Shown: positions 21,331 to 34,230, counted from the stretch's first letter. The stretch is DNA of 64,000 nucleotides from Gnetum montanum (GCA_015680685.1 MNCI01001919.1:504416-568415), one strand, 5' to 3'. Numbers and translations are program-made. Notes: generated by a model not told the origin, from the letters alone.

Positions 21331-24070
21331 ATGGACTCCTCATTGATAAGAATGTTGTCACTGGCTAGAATAGAAGTCAACATCTCAACCAAGGCATTAA
21401 AGTGAGAAAGAATATCATTACTAGGTCGTATAAGCTCAAGGAGGTATTTTTTTTATGTTGGAAAAATCTTAACTTATTCCATGGCGGTGAGGAAGTCTTT
21501 ATCATTATTAATTGATTTCTCATTTTTCCTAGCTTTAACTTTCTCCATTCTACCCAATATTTTAACTTTATTCTTAAGTATTTTTGGTTTAGGTCTCTTT
21601 CCCTTTTATTGTTGCTTTTCATCCTTCCTTTTTTAGCTATTTGAAGTAGTTTGAGTATTAGAGCTCATGGGCATAATTGAAATAGGTGTAGGCATTGGTA
21701 GACCACTTCCTTCCACACCTTTGGTTGTTTATTATCCTTAGCCTTAGGCTTAGCAAACGCTTGCTTATATTGCTTTGAAGGTTATTTCTTTTCATTTGGT
21801 TGTGAAGAAGATGAGGTATCAGCCACCACAAGGAGACATTGATCATATTGAGTTCCAGGCTTAATGGTGATAAAAGAAGGCATTCTAATTACAAATGGTT
21901 CCTTAGGAGGCATAGGTAATGGTACCCTTATGAAAAAAATAGTTCTTGGACTTGATGAAGTTGAAGCTCTTTCATCATGAAGAGATGCCTGACTCACAAA
22001 AAGCTTCCTAGTAGGTTTATGATTTTTGCTAATGTTGAATGTGGCTATTATGTATTGGTCACTATTAGTATTTAAGGGATCCTTGTACACCTACATGTGT
22101 TGGTTCTGAGACCTAATTAGATTTGATGTGTCTAGGACCAATTCATCACTATTTATCATTTTCTGCAAATCATCCTTTAAATCCAAACAAAAATTAGTGT
22201 CACGGTTGGGAAGCTAGAAATGAGCAAAATTAGTCTAGTTTAAAGTATTTGGACATAAGTAGATCATCTTTTGTGGCTACAGTAAGATCCTTAGCGATCT
22301 CATACAAGTAATCATGCCTCCTATGGACATTCTTAGTTAATTGCTTATATTGGATATGATCACTTTTGAGAAACTGGTCAAAAAGCTCAGATGGTTTCAT
22401 GGGAAATTTTGTATATTTGGATCAATCCTTTCTTCCAATGTTAGGCCTAGGTGGGTTAAAGATAGAAGCACTATATATTGAAAGTTGAGTTGTGGTGGCA
22501 GGGGCCTTTGGCTATGTTATATTTGACCCCTACATAGTTTTCATGTCTTTGGTCATTGTAGCCATGACTACATGGTTTTATTTCCTTTAGTTCTATCCCT
22601 TCTCATATGTTAGCTCTTGTACTCAACATATGATAGATCATTGCTAGTTTCTATAATATCATCTATGCTTTTAGTTTGGGAAAAGGCTTGGCTAAGTGAT
22701 CGTGGGTCTAGATAGTATAACTTAATAAAATCATTAACCACCACTTTCAAGATGGCTAGAATATGTATTTTATGGATGCCTTTAGTTATCTCATTAAGAA
22801 GAGCATTCCATCTCTATATGAATTTTTGAATAGGTTTGAGAGACCCCTATTTATTAGCCAATCTAATGTGGTGTCAAATTTCAAGTTATACTTGAAATAG
22901 TTTATGAATTATGAAATAAAATCCTCTATAGATGTAATAGAACCTGTGGATAATGCATGATATTATTCCAAGTCTTTTTAAGTAAGATACATAGGGAAGA
23001 TACACATAGTATGGAACCAAGCTTGCACCAACAAGTACTCGAAGCATAAGGTGATCATGTGTGAGTTAGAATCACCTTCCCAGTATATTTGGTGAAATTG
23101 GGAATTAGAATACCCATGGGAAGAGCTATTTATAATATGGAAAGACTATTGGAATTATCATGATAAAAGTCCATGATTTTCACCATCTACATCGTGGAAG
23201 CCTTAATATTTTGCAACTCTTCCATGAGGTCATAGATCATTTGAAAGGTTTGATCTAGGGCTTGGGTATTCTTTTGGGTTATGGAGTTTGAATTTATGGT
23301 TGCAAGAAAAATTGGATGGCTTGAGACCATGCAATAGGCATTGGTATAGACAAGAAGGATTGGGTAATCATGGTAGCAAAAGGATTAAATAAGGAGAAAG
23401 AGGTTTGAGTTGGAACTTTCGGGATGAAGGGGATGAAGGAGATGTGAGAGGATTATGATGCATAATCTCCTAAAGAGGGGTCCACTAGGATAAAGAAATT
23501 AGGTGATGTAAAGAATACCACTGGCGATGGTCACATAGAACAAGGTTAAGTTGTAAATGACATTGTAGAGAATAAGGATGTAAAATGAGGTGTTGACTAA
23601 GACTAGTGCATTGCTATAATGGGTATTAAGATAAACATCATAGGGAACAAGGAAGTAGATTGAGAAGCTTAATTTATAGAGAACACTATGGGTGAAGACT
23701 TAGGGATAGTTTCTTGTGGAGCTAGTTGTTGATATAGGCTCCCTATGAATGTGTCTAGTTCATGTTCTGTTCAAACTCATCTTGGTCTTTCTAGTTTTCA
23801 TCTAAACTAAACCCCTCACTTGCTTCCTCTAGTTCTACTAGTTGTACCAACATGCATGTGTGAAATTTTGTGTTCATAATCTAGTCATAAGAGTAGGGCA
23901 TATACTCTTTCCTATTTCAATAAATGATATTAAATTAATGTTTATAATTTGATTCTATGTGTGGAATAAGAAGGCCAAATTGTATCTTAGCATAAATGAA
24001 GTTATAATATTCTTCAGTAATGTTCATGTAAGATGGATCTAATCCCAATTATGTAAGGAATCGCCTATGT
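21331..24070 (-). pseudogene. Tat2 gag remnant
   Basis: Follows Tat1 gag on the minus strand. N-terminal Y-N-F-I-Y-A-K-I near 24020 and M-P-Y-S-Y-D near 23905. Core block near 22700-22900. K-P-S-E-L-F-D-Q-F-L near 22400-22370, matching R-P-S-E-L-L-E-Q-L-L in Tat1. Linker frame 21782-22090. Stops are dense. No LTR pair was found for this element. Confidence 0.75.
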
Positions 24071-27000
24071 TCCACTACAACAAGATCCTTAGGATGGTAG
24101 ATACAAATAGAGTCTTAGTTGAAGGCTATGTGTGCTATGTTGTGAGGCAAAATGGTGGAGTGACACAGAGGCATAAAAGGTTTAAGGTTAACTTGTGAAT
24201 TTTCTAACTTGCAAAATCCAACATAGTTAGAGTTTCAGCCTATGAAACACCAACATAATTACACCAATGTAATTAGTATAGCTCTAATAAAAAATTAAAT
24301 TTTTTTAAATTTTGACCATACTCCAATGTAATTGCACCAAAATAATTACACCAATGTAATTATATCAACATAATTATACCAACGTAATTACTAAAACTAT
24401 TATGAAAAATTAAAATTTTTCAAAGCTTGGCCATCAATGTATGTAGCAAGGCTAGAAATGTGTAAATGGATTCTAATGTATATGTTGGTGCAGGTTAAAA
24501 ATCTAAACTGCAACTACAAAAAAAAAATTGCTAATGTAATAAATAGACATATCACTATAACTAATTGTAAAAATTATTTTTTCCATACCCTAGTGCAAGA
24601 AGTTGAAACAATGCTATGACTCTAGTGCAAAAATAGGTTTTTGAGATTTTGAAATTTTTCCTTAGTTAACTAGCTCTGAACTACATATTGCATCTCTAAT
24701 TTCAGGAAAAACCAAAATAACTTTCATTGATTAAAATATGCAAATGTGAATAGCGTAGAGACAAGAAAAAATTTTCAAACAAGTTTTCATGAAGAATTCA
24801 AATGGAGGTCCTCCTTCTATTGCTAAAAAACTATAACAATGGAAAAAATTGATGCTGAAGGACTAAGAATTTCTACATGAAATAGTTTTACTCATGGATC
24901 CAAAGGCTTCAAAAATTATTCAAAGTACACTAAATGGTCTTGTCAATCACTCAAAGACTTAGGAAAACTATTTCTAATTAATGTAAGAATAAATAGAAAA
25001 ATTGTAACAAGATAAGCATAACAAGAATACAATGAGAGATCTAAGAATATGGAAAATAAAAGAGCAATATTGTCAAATGAAAATGACTAAAATTCTTATA
25101 TTAGATATGATAATGCAAGAATAAGCTTACGAAGGAGTACAGATTAAATATTTAAACAAAAATCCTAAGAAGTAATTATGCTTGATGAATTTGATGCAAA
25201 CTTGCAAGGTGTATTCTGCAACCACATTCTACACTAGTTTCCAACTTTATCTATAAAAAATAAACTCCTTACTCTTAATGCTTTGTGTTATGGAAGAAAT
25301 GGTTGTAGACTCTTGGTTGCTTGCACTACTTCAAAAGTCTCAAGTTTGGTCAATGCAAAAATGATCCAAAAATCCTTCAAGAGATGCAAACTTTCATTTA
25401 AATAGGCTATGTATGCACTAATTTCTTGTTGGTTGATTCTACCATGATCAATACCAAAGTTTTGACAAACTCTACCACTATTTAGAAGCTTTTGGTGTTC
25501 AAAATCTATAAAGTACAATGCACCAACTTTGGTTGAATTTTTGGGCATGAAATATCAAAGTGTTTGACACATTCACCATCTAAAATGTAAACCTCATGAA
25601 TCACCAATGTAATTAACCTTTCTTGCAAATTTTGATGGCATATTTGAGCTATTTTTATGGACCAAATTCCAATGTATATGCTACCAATGTAATTGGCCTT
25701 TTGCTATCAAATTTACCAACATAATTGGACTTTGGCTACCAATTTTTCCAACATATTTACATTTTATAATTCTATCCATTGGTATAAATGAAATCTCTAG
25801 CATATAAACTACAAATTCAATCTTACGTATTTAAAAATGTTTAAAATTATGCAAGAATAAGGCTACAAGGTAGAATTTTTAATGGGAAAATAGGTGATTG
25901 TATCTACCTTTAAATTTCCATTAAATTATAATGTAAGTTCATGGCTTTAAGGCTTCTTATGCAAAATGTAAATTTTCTTTTGGGTGTTTCAATCATTCAT
26001 TCTCTTCTTAACGAATTCTCCTTTGACATTTCAACAATATCTATCAAGAGGAGGCAATGATATATCCACTTTTTTTAGCTTACTATTAACTAAGAAAAGT
26101 GTGATTTTAAAATTGTTACATTTATTTGGACTATTAAAATGCCTTAAAATAATATTCATAACTCATTTAAGACTCTCACAAATCCCAACATATGTTCCAA
26201 GACATGATCTAGCATGTGAGCTCATTTTAGTAACTTCTAGTAGAAACTGAAATTCAATTTTTCTAAGTATCACCTAGTAATGCAACATAAGCATTAACAT
26301 TACCTAGCTTGGATAAATTTTTAGCATGTATCATAATATTATCTTTTCTATATAGTTTGGACTCCTTAGGACCTCTAGAAGGTTACATCAGCTCCAAGAT
26401 GATAGGCTTTAACTTTGGTAAATTCAACAAGCTTTTAGAGACATGGAACAACACATAAAATTTGGTAAATTTTTCTACATGTGGGCTAGGCAAAATTAAT
26501 TTCAACATCAATGTCACCGTATCAGCATCACCTACCTCAGTCAAATCCGCATCAATATCATCAATCTATACATCAACCTCTAATTTCCAAACATAAACTC
26601 TAATCAATTACACTTGACTTTAGGTTAAATTTGAAAACTATAATCCTACAAATACTAGCTCAAAACATCAATTAAAGATTAATTTTTTATAATTCCAAAG
26701 TATCTTTTGAATTTCAAGAGATCCTAAGTGTGAGTACCTACATCCATTACATTACTTGCATGTTCCCTTGCCACCCTAGCATTCCTAGTAGTTCAAGAGC
26801 TTTGTTCCAATGTCCAAGTCATTGGTAACACCTGTAGATATTCTAACAATAGCATCAATGTAATAAAATCATAGCATTTATGTGACCTATCCCAGTGTTA
26901 GCCATTTTTTTATAGTGCTAGCATCACCTATAGAATAGTTCATGAAAAAATCCTATTTTGATCTTAAATTAACTCCAATTAGTATCAAAGCCTTCTCCAT

Positions 27001-27557
27001 CTATATCTATGTCCACCAAAGATCAAAATTCTATATTAATACTATTACTTTACTTGTAAACTAAGTTTCAATTATTAATTTTATTTCATATTATGTATTC
27101 TCTCGTCATTGTAGCACTTGAGCCTCCCTAGGAGTTAAACTCTTTTCATTTACTTAATCAATCATTTTTTCTCTAGGAACAAAACTCAAACTCTTTTTCA
27201 AACATCAAGTTTTCTATTTTCTTACTAGTTTTATGTTTTTTCTACTTGTTTTTATTACTTAAAATTTATTTTATATCGCTTGTATTACCTTATTTTTTTT
27301 CTAACATTAATTTAACCATCATTCAATCATTCCCCTATTGATTCAACATTGGACAATGAGCTAAGTTTGTATTCGATTAGAAGTTCATGCCTCTTCATTT
27401 CATAATTGATAATCTATTGAGGATTGTGTTATTTCAAAGACCATTCACAATTGTAGATTATCTACTTAACATTTGATTCATGGAGGTTTTCTTGTAGGAT
27501 TATAAAAGGATAATTCTAAAAGAATAAGTATATATGGTTAACTGTAATTAAGATGTA
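24071..27557. other. AT-rich non-coding tract, probably Tat2 leader and LTR remains
   Basis: No recognised coding sequence. It lies where the 5' UTR and 5' LTR of minus-strand Tat2 should be. Degenerate 'accaatgtaattacacc' repeats occur at about 24240-24400 and again at 25595-25760, and 'catcaatgtcacc'-like phrases at about 26505-26580. No PBS was recognised. A minus-strand open frame at 25288-25548 matches nothing I know. Confidence 0.4.
24240..24400. repeat. Degenerate 'ccaatgtaattaca' repeat cluster
   Basis: Eight or so variants of 'acaccaatgtaatta' and 'accaacataatta' at 12-17 base spacing. A looser second cluster lies at 25595-25760. Confidence 0.55.
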
Positions 27558-27562
27558 TGATT

Positions 27563-28814
27563 TGAGGACTAAGAACTTAGAAGGGGTGTTGAATAAGTTC
27601 CATCAATTTGAACACCCAAGACAACCAATACTACATACAAATTTATGTGGTTTCCCAACTTGGCTACTTTTACACTCGAAGGGTAAAATCCTTGTAAAAT
27701 TCTACACTTTGTTCCTTTAAAAATATGGTTTCAAAGTTATCACAAGCTTTACATAGTTTAACTTCCACAAGAAGTGCTTTGTCTCAAGAAATACACTTGA
27801 TCTTGCAAGATCCCAACAAGTTAAAAATGTGATTTCAAGGATTCCACAACCTGTTACAATGACGTGAGCTCTACATGAAGTTTTTTCTCTTAAGAAACAT
27901 ACTCAACTACCCAAGTTCTCAACAAGCTCACTAGATATCTTCTCACAAGAATCACATCAAGCCTGCAAGGCTTACCAAGGTAGAAATAAAAATCAAGGAG
28001 AGAAAGTAATTACACTTTACAAATTCCTTCTTCTTAGGCTCTTACAATTATATAAAATAATTTACAAATGATGGATATTTGAAGAAAAAAATAGATTTAC
28101 TTAATGTAAGAAATGATGGAATATTCTCATGAATAATGCTTATTTTTTCCATCAAGATTTTAATTCTCTTATAGCCTCTATCCTTGTCAAATAACCATTG
28201 TAATGGATAGAAAATAGCTAGTCAAAACATTCCATTCAAGCTTGAAACATCTCATTTTATGCCTATTTCTTGTAGGTGAGATGTCCTATTTGAAATTGGA
28301 ACATCTCACATCGGATGTCCCAACTAGGATGTTTCAACTGTAATTGGGACATCTATTATTTTTGTGAGATGTATGGCCTAAAAATTGTGCTCTATCATTA
28401 GGGTGTCAACTAATCTTTTGGGATGTTTCGGCATATATCCAAATGCCTTCTTCTAGCCTTTCTGCATCCTTGACATCTTTGATCTTTGTTTTTAGGTTAA
28501 GACGTTTGTCATCTCGAATTGACAACTCAGCTCTTATCTTGGTTTCAACTTGCTCTTTGTCTCAATTTCTTCTTAATATCATTTAAGCTTTTATATTGAA
28601 TCTTATCTTATTACAATCTAAGCTCTTTTCTCAAACTCTTATCTTGATACCATCTAAGCTCTTTACCAAACTCTTATCCTGATACCTTCTAATCCCTTGT
28701 CTCGATCACATCATGCTCTTATCTCAATCTTATTTTCTCAAGTCCTACAAGATCCACATGCACATTTTTTGCATTCTCCATTTTCAAAGGTTTTGACACA
28801 CTAAAATGTCAACA
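27563..28814 (-). repeat. Element F 3' LTR
   Basis: 1252 bp. Left end TGAGGACTAAGAACTTAG matches 38075 (TGAGAACTAAGAACTTAG). The right end AATGTCAACA abuts the PPT. Similarity to the right copy stops near 28585/39100. Confidence 0.82.
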
Positions 28815-28829
28815 ATATTGCCCTTTTCG
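28815..28829 (-). other. Element F polypurine tract
   Basis: On the minus strand CGAAAAGGGCAATAT directly precedes the LTR start TGTTGACATT, with ATCATC just upstream. This resembles the 'ATCAAAAAGGGGGAGATTG' end common in plant copia elements. Confidence 0.7.
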
Positions 28830-29108
28830 ATGATATCCAAAACTTGAGAAAATGGGTTAGTATAACAACATAATATCATATGATAAATAATAACCATTTG
28901 TATACATTCTTTAGCATAGGACTAATTCAAACAAGTTCTATTAAGAGATGTCCCTTATCTATGTAAAAATCAAGTCAAAATTAGACAATATATAAAGCAC
29001 AAATAATTAAATCCTTTTAACTATTTTCAAAGATATTTCCATGAATAACTAAATGTTGAATTCCAACACTAAAAAAAGAATCTATCTTTGACATAATACT
29101 CCATAGGC

Positions 29109-29113
29109 CATTA
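29109..29113. repeat. Target-site duplication of E, left copy (CATTA)
   Basis: CATTA before TGTGACATCC; identical CATTA at 34818-34822 after the right LTR. Confidence 0.93.
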
Positions 29114-29688
29114 TGTGACATCCCATCCTCAGATGTCATGGAAAACATCCAATATACAATATATTAGACATTACGTGTACAAAGAAAATATACCAAATGC
29201 AAAATATATGTAATATTTGACATTATGTATAAAGGAAAGAATAGGAAAAATGTAGAAAGAGAAAGATAAGAATGCTTTATTGATATGGAATAGTGTATCC
29301 AAATCATGCTTTGAGAGTGTTCCTTGGGGTTTTCTTCCTTTGGCATCTATCCCTTAGAGGCAGTCCAACACTACCATCACAGTTGGGCCTATAACTCATC
29401 TAGAAGGGATCGCTAGTCCACTTTCTATCTTGCTTCACCTAGCTTCCTATGACTTGCTTATATTGGCTCCACCACTCCATGTTGGCACAACCTCTAACCT
29501 TGGGTATAAATGCCTTAGGTCAAACCCTCAAAGGTTACCTTAAGAGACACGTCTATTATTAGAACATACCCTTTTAGGTCTCAATTACAACTACCCTTTT
29601 GAGTCTTGTTAAGATAATAATAACACTTTTTATGAAGAGACACCATCTTCATTAGGTAGTAGCATCATTTGGGAATGGGGATGTGACA
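29114..29688 (-). repeat. Element E 3' LTR
   Basis: 575 bp, starts TGTGACATCCCATCC, ends GGGGATGTGACA. Aligns along its length with 34246-34817. Confidence 0.93.
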
Positions 29689-29704
29689 ATATACCCTCCT
29701 TAGG
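29689..29704 (-). other. Element E polypurine tract
   Basis: Minus strand CCTAAGGAGGGTATAT directly before the 3' LTR. The similar phrase CTTAAGGAGGGTAG recurs at about 31592-31605, upstream of the captured gene. Confidence 0.8.
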
Positions 29705-30139
29705 TTTTGTTCATTCTTGAATGAATCCACGTTCTCTATCTTTTTCTAGCTCCAATGCTTTCTTTCATGATTTTGTGCTTCAATAATTTGATTTCTCCCT
29801 TGAACTTGAAGTTATTTATTGATTATTATACAAATAAAACATATGTGAGAAAAATATATGGAAAATTAAATATTTATTTCTTGATACTTATTTCATTTTC
29901 TAAGATAATGACACAAGATGAATTAAAGATTTATCAAACACCAATCACCAATCCTAATCAGGATCACACAAAGTGTAACTTGGAGCTAGTTACCCAAGTG
30001 AAGGTAGAACAAATTCTTTATCTCCTATTTTTATTATCATAGATATTTTACTTATCTAATTGAAATATATATTAAATAATGAACAAAATAATAAGATTAA
30101 TCAAATAAAAGTGAGTGAGATACTTATTGATCTTGATCA

Positions 30140-31220
30140 ACCTTATGAACTGATGGAAGTAATTGTAATTCTACCATAAGTGGTATATGATCAGATGGTC
30201 TTATTTGGGATGGCAAGGCTTAATCTTGATTCTTCTCAACTTCTTATTTAGAAATCAACTCTAATAACTTAGTAACTTGAAAGAATCAGGCATCATACCA
30301 AATATAATCCAAAGTCTCAATGAAGAATGTTATTAACCCATCCTCATTAATCATAGCAGAGTAATTGGTAAGCTATGGTTCTTGATGAGTGCTATCCATC
30401 AACATCATATGTTCCTGAATTCTAGAATCTGATTTATCTACTGAAAATTCAAAGTAAGAAAAATATGCACTAGCTAATGGAATTGCATGCTGAATTAATG
30501 GAAACATCTTCTTCAAGTCAAGTTCATCTTCCAAAGGTTTCTTTACCGATCCATATTTTAAGAATTGATAAACACTACTTTCAACTTTTTCATTGAAATC
30601 TCCACAAAGAATAAATGGAATTGGATCTATATAACTTAGGAATAGCTTATTCTTCAAAATTTCTTCTATTTACTTAATCTAACATCTGAACATGTTAATT
30701 TGTAAATTAAATGTGTGTTAATGATGCATACACATCTTCTTGATAACTAAATTTTTAAAATCACTACTAAGGCTATGTGTTTTTTCTAAAATCTTAATTT
30801 TTCCTTCTTTCCTATCACTTGAATTTTTGGAATCTCAAAAATCATATATTCTAAACTCCAATCAAATCTTTGTACCAATTAAAACTTGGATTCTTTATAA
30901 AAGATCACACAACCATTCATGTTGTGATTTCTACAATATGCTAATTTATACAGCTCAAAAGAAGAATTTCCACAAGAATATTTTTTATAGATAACTTTGT
31001 ATCCCATCTTTTCCAAGCCTAGTTGGAATTGATATAGAAACTCCCATGTTAAGAGTTCTTGTAAGCACAAGACATTAGCATCCAAATCTTTTAACTCTAT
31101 TAAGATGCATGAATGTCAATATTCATGCCAATCCAAGGCTCATGATGGACATAGCAGATGTTTTTTCTCACTCATTAGTGATCTTGCAAGCATGTTGTAT
31201 GTTGCAAATTTCATTCTCAT
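30140..31220 (-). pseudogene. Captured CCR4-type deadenylase (EEP domain) pseudogene
   Basis: CCR4-family enzymes trim mRNA poly(A) tails through an endonuclease/exonuclease/phosphatase fold. On the minus strand the full domain order is visible: M-K-F-A-T-Y-N-M-L-A (31212), C-P-S-x-A-L-D-W (about 31150), N-V-L-C-L-Q-E-L (about 31075), G-C-V-I-F-Y-K-E-S-K-F (30910), I-I-N-T-H-L (about 30725), I-L-C-G-D-F-N (about 30610), L-A-S-A-Y, T-N-Y then T-L-D-Y-I-W-Y (about 30300), and L-P-S then S-D-H-I (about 30180). About 360 codons without introns matches the domain length, so the source was probably spliced RNA. At least six in-frame stops (for example W and R codons turned to TGA) and a frameshift make it dead. 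Not a LINE endonuclease, which lacks the T-L-D-Y-I and L-P-S-S-D-H context. Confidence 0.87.
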
Positions 31221-31359
31221 TCTTGGATTCTATTTTTTGAATCATTTCTCTTCATGAGTATCATACTCGTCGAAATGAGATTTTGAGTCTCCATGTTGTT
31301 TTTGCCCTATGTTTTGATTGCAAGATAGATTAATATACCCTTTTCTTAATGGTTGAAGA

Positions 31360-31490
31360 TTGTTCTATTTCTTCAACTAATTCTCCAACTAATACATCAA
31401 CTGATCTTTAACTAATACATCGATTGATTCATTAACTAATAATCAACTGATACTAATATAGCAGTTCTCCAACTAATTTAACTATATTAA
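31360..31490. repeat. Degenerate 'aactaatacatcaactgat' repeats
   Basis: Five to six variants about 20 bases apart, next to the 5' end of the captured gene. Function unknown. Confidence 0.55.
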
Positions 31491-31986
31491 ATAATTTTAT
31501 ATTACATTATCTAATTTTAATAATATTTAATGACATCATATAAGTTTAGTAATATGTAACTATATTATCTAACTCTTAACGACCTTTCTACCCTCCTTAA
31601 GAACACTAACTCCAGTAGTGTAACTAATGACATGCTATAGTGATCTCTTTCAATTTATGATATCATCGAATTATTGAATCTCTAGATGATAACTCTAACC
31701 CTACCAATGAGTTCAAAAGGATGAAAATTATTGAAAATGACTATTCATATGTTGAAAAATAACATCGTATGCTCAAGTTGTGTGAAAATTAAACTTTTTA
31801 GGATCTTGAGGTGCTATATTGGGCAAGGAGTAAAAACTAATTTTTGGTGTTCTTTGGAATGGATCTAACTTCACCATTGTGTCGAAAAGGTTGAAAAATA
31901 TAGGAAAAACCTATTGTTTCACCAAAAAAGGCTTTCAAAATAAAAAGTTATGGTTTTAGGAGTTTAGGACCTTTGGCATGAAAAAC
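31491..31986. other. AT-rich spacer of E
   Basis: No coding signal. Contains a second PPT-like phrase ('ctaccctccttaag', 31592-31605). Confidence 0.5.
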
Positions 31987-32047
31987 GAGACTTCCCAAGA
32001 GCTCACCCATTCTAGTTCTACTCTAGCACGAGCACACTTAATTATGG
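31987..32047 (-). ncRNA. 5S rRNA-derived segment in E (fragment)
   Basis: The minus strand matches plant 5S rRNA from about nucleotide 40 to 100, including 'TTAAGTGTGCTCG' (A-box region), 'AGAGTAGAACTAGAATGGGTGA' split over the intermediate element and C box, and 'TCTTGGGAAGTC'. I count roughly four matches in five. It covers the pol III internal promoter but lacks both 5S ends, so it is not a functional 5S gene. The same segment is in D at 46043-46099. Confidence 0.8.
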
Positions 32048-32344
32048 AAATTTTGTCTCTATTTTTACTAGTGTGTCAAATTCTAATTTTATAAACTATT
32101 TTTGCATGCATTTTTTAAAAATTAACCATTCAATGATAGAATTTTTAATTTTTCATTAATTGATGAAAATTTCATTTTTTCTGTTAGGTGAAATAATTTG
32201 TCATTTTCATGTCAATGGCAACAACGGTCATGGTGGTGTGCCAATGGTGGCCTAGGTAGCTACTAAGAAGTGGAAAGCAATGAGGTAGGTAATGTGGCAA
32301 ATAAAGATGCACATTGACAATGGTGGCAACAACAATGGAAAAGT

Positions 32345-32565
32345 CAACGGAAAAGGGGCTACGCTGGGTGGCACGACCCCTTTTTAGGGCTTGTACAACC
32401 CTCACTGGGACATGCGTGGCCCATCATTGGGCTTGTGTAGGGCCTACATGCCCCATCACTAGGCTCATTTGCCCCTTATTATAGTTTATGCAGCCCTTCC
32501 AAAGGCTCACATGGCCCTCCCTAGGGTGCATGCAACCCTCCACATGGCTTGTGCAGCCTCAAAAT
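32345..32565. repeat. GC-rich about 21-bp repeats of E
   Basis: Units of the type 'ggctcacatggccctccctag' recur about nine times at 21-22 base spacing. Related units return at about 33070-33195 ('ggcctatgtggctcctattg'). Confidence 0.65.
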
Positions 32566-32895
32566 GAGGTGGTGATCTACAACACAAGAGGTAGTTTTTG
32601 GTGATGCAAGAGGTAGCTTATGGTGGAGTAAGAGGTGGTTTCTAGTGGTTCAAGAGGTGACTTCTAACAATGTAGAAGGTGGTTTGTGGTGGCATGGGAA
32701 GTAATTTGTGGTGTTGTGGGAGGCTATTTATGGCAGCATGAAAGGTGATTCATGATAGTGTGGGAGGCAATTTTTGGAGGTGTGAGAGGTGGTTTATAGA
32801 AGCATGAGAGGTGGTTTCTAGTAGTTCAAGAGACGATTTATGGTGGTGTAGGAGGGGATTTATGATGGCATTGAAGGTGGTTTATGGTAATGCGC
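32566..32895. repeat. 22-bp minisatellite, 15 units, no indels
   Basis: Units begin GAGGT or AAGGT exactly every 22 bases from 32566 to 32874. Consensus roughly 'gaggtggtttatggtggtgtaa'. Units have diverged in base sequence but the register never slips. The same unit occurs at 46292-46425 in D. Confidence 0.88.
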
Positions 32896-34230
32896 ACAAG
32901 GTAGAGAATGCGGTAGAGGACAACTCAATGAAAGGGCTTGTGGTTGTAGGTTGCATCTGGTGCAGAGGGTGGTACGATGGTAGGTAGTGAGCATGGCAGG
33001 AGAGTGTTGATAGTAGCAAAAATAATAGTGTGGGTAGCTGGAGGCAAAGGCAAGGGTTTTTGCTACTCAACATGGCTAGAATATGCCTACATGCTATGGT
33101 AGCCCTCTTAAGGCCAACATAGCCTATAGGGCCTATGTGGCTCCTATTGGGCTTGCACAACCCTTACATGGCTAGTGTGGCCTACAGGGCCTACATGGTT
33201 TGAAAAAATTATTATTATTATTATTTTAAAATTTTATTATGTTTTAGTTTATTTTTTAAAAAAATAAAACTAAGTTGAGGCTTGGGGTCGAACCCATGAC
33301 CTCTTGGTCATTTTTTTATTTTTTAATAAATAATAATAAGTTTTATTTATATTATTATTTTTTAAATTAAAAGTATTTTGGAGCATGGGATTCAACTTGT
33401 GACCACCTATTCGATAAGTATTATAAATATTTTTATTTTCTTAATTTTTTATTAATATTTTATTCCACCTTGCTTTGGCAGTTGATGTGGTGGTTCAGCC
33501 AATGACAGGCTAAGGGTTCAGTATGGGTAAATGGTGATTCTGAGTTGATTCTTGACCATAAAATTTTGAATTTTTAATAATAATAATAATAATAATAATT
33601 TAATATTATTTAATGCTAGTATAATGAGAAACTTCAAAAATCAATATCTTCGAAACTATAAGTCCAATCAAGATGAAATTTGTATCATTGGAATCATCTC
33701 GATGAGGAATTAAAAAGGACCAAACTAGCCTATTTTGTTGAATTAACATTTCTAGATTGACATGTGGTAACTTGATATTTTTAGGCTAACATATGATAAC
33801 TTGAGGTCTTCTAGATTACTTGGATAGTGAATTAAAACAAAACAAGATCAATTTAGATCATGGTTACTAACTTTTTGAAACAAATTAACCCTAATCAATT
33901 AATAATTATAGTATTAAGATGGGTAAGAGTTACCTAGACCAGTGTATCATTGTCTTACCAACATCTCTTGTAATTGATGAATCTTGATGAGGTGTGATCC
34001 AATCTTCATTACTTAATAATATCTATGAAAAAAATTTGTTGGTTGATGGGATCTAGATGCCTGATCCCTTGTTTGTGAAATTAATGGAAAAGTATCTTCT
34101 TAATTACATCACAAACATATGGTGCATATGGTGATGATCAATGGCTTTCCCTATGTTATGGCATCAAGGTTCATCATTAAGTTCATGTTGTAGTTGGCCC
34201 ATGGTTCTAAATGATCCTTGGATTAGGGTT
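32896..34230. other. Non-coding 5' region of E
   Basis: GC-rich repeats to about 33195, then A/T-rich sequence with 'attattatt' and 'aataataat' microsatellites (33207-33225, 33579-33600). A stretch near 33640-33720 ('cttcgaaactataagtcc') aligns with D near 46760. A 'ggggtcgaaccc' phrase at 33284-33295 resembles a tRNA T-arm but has no tRNA around it. Confidence 0.6.

Noticed and set aside
30140-31220. LINE (APE-type) endonuclease reading of the C-G-D-F-N match
   Set aside because: LINE endonucleases share the fold, but this copy has the CCR4-type C-L-Q-E, G-C-V-I-F-Y-K, T-L-D-Y-I and L-P-S...S-D-H sequence, and no reverse transcriptase follows.
31987-32047. Functional 5S rRNA gene or a Cassandra TRIM
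   Set aside because: Only the middle of 5S is present, and it lies far inside E, not within an LTR of about 250-350 bp as in Cassandra.
32566-32895. CRISPR array
   Set aside because: Regular 22-bp spacing but there are no spacers, units are directly adjacent, and the context is a plant retrotransposon.
33284-33295. tRNA gene or SINE suggested by a GGTTCGAACCC-like T-arm
   Set aside because: No A box at the right distance, no cloverleaf and no poly(A) or TSD.
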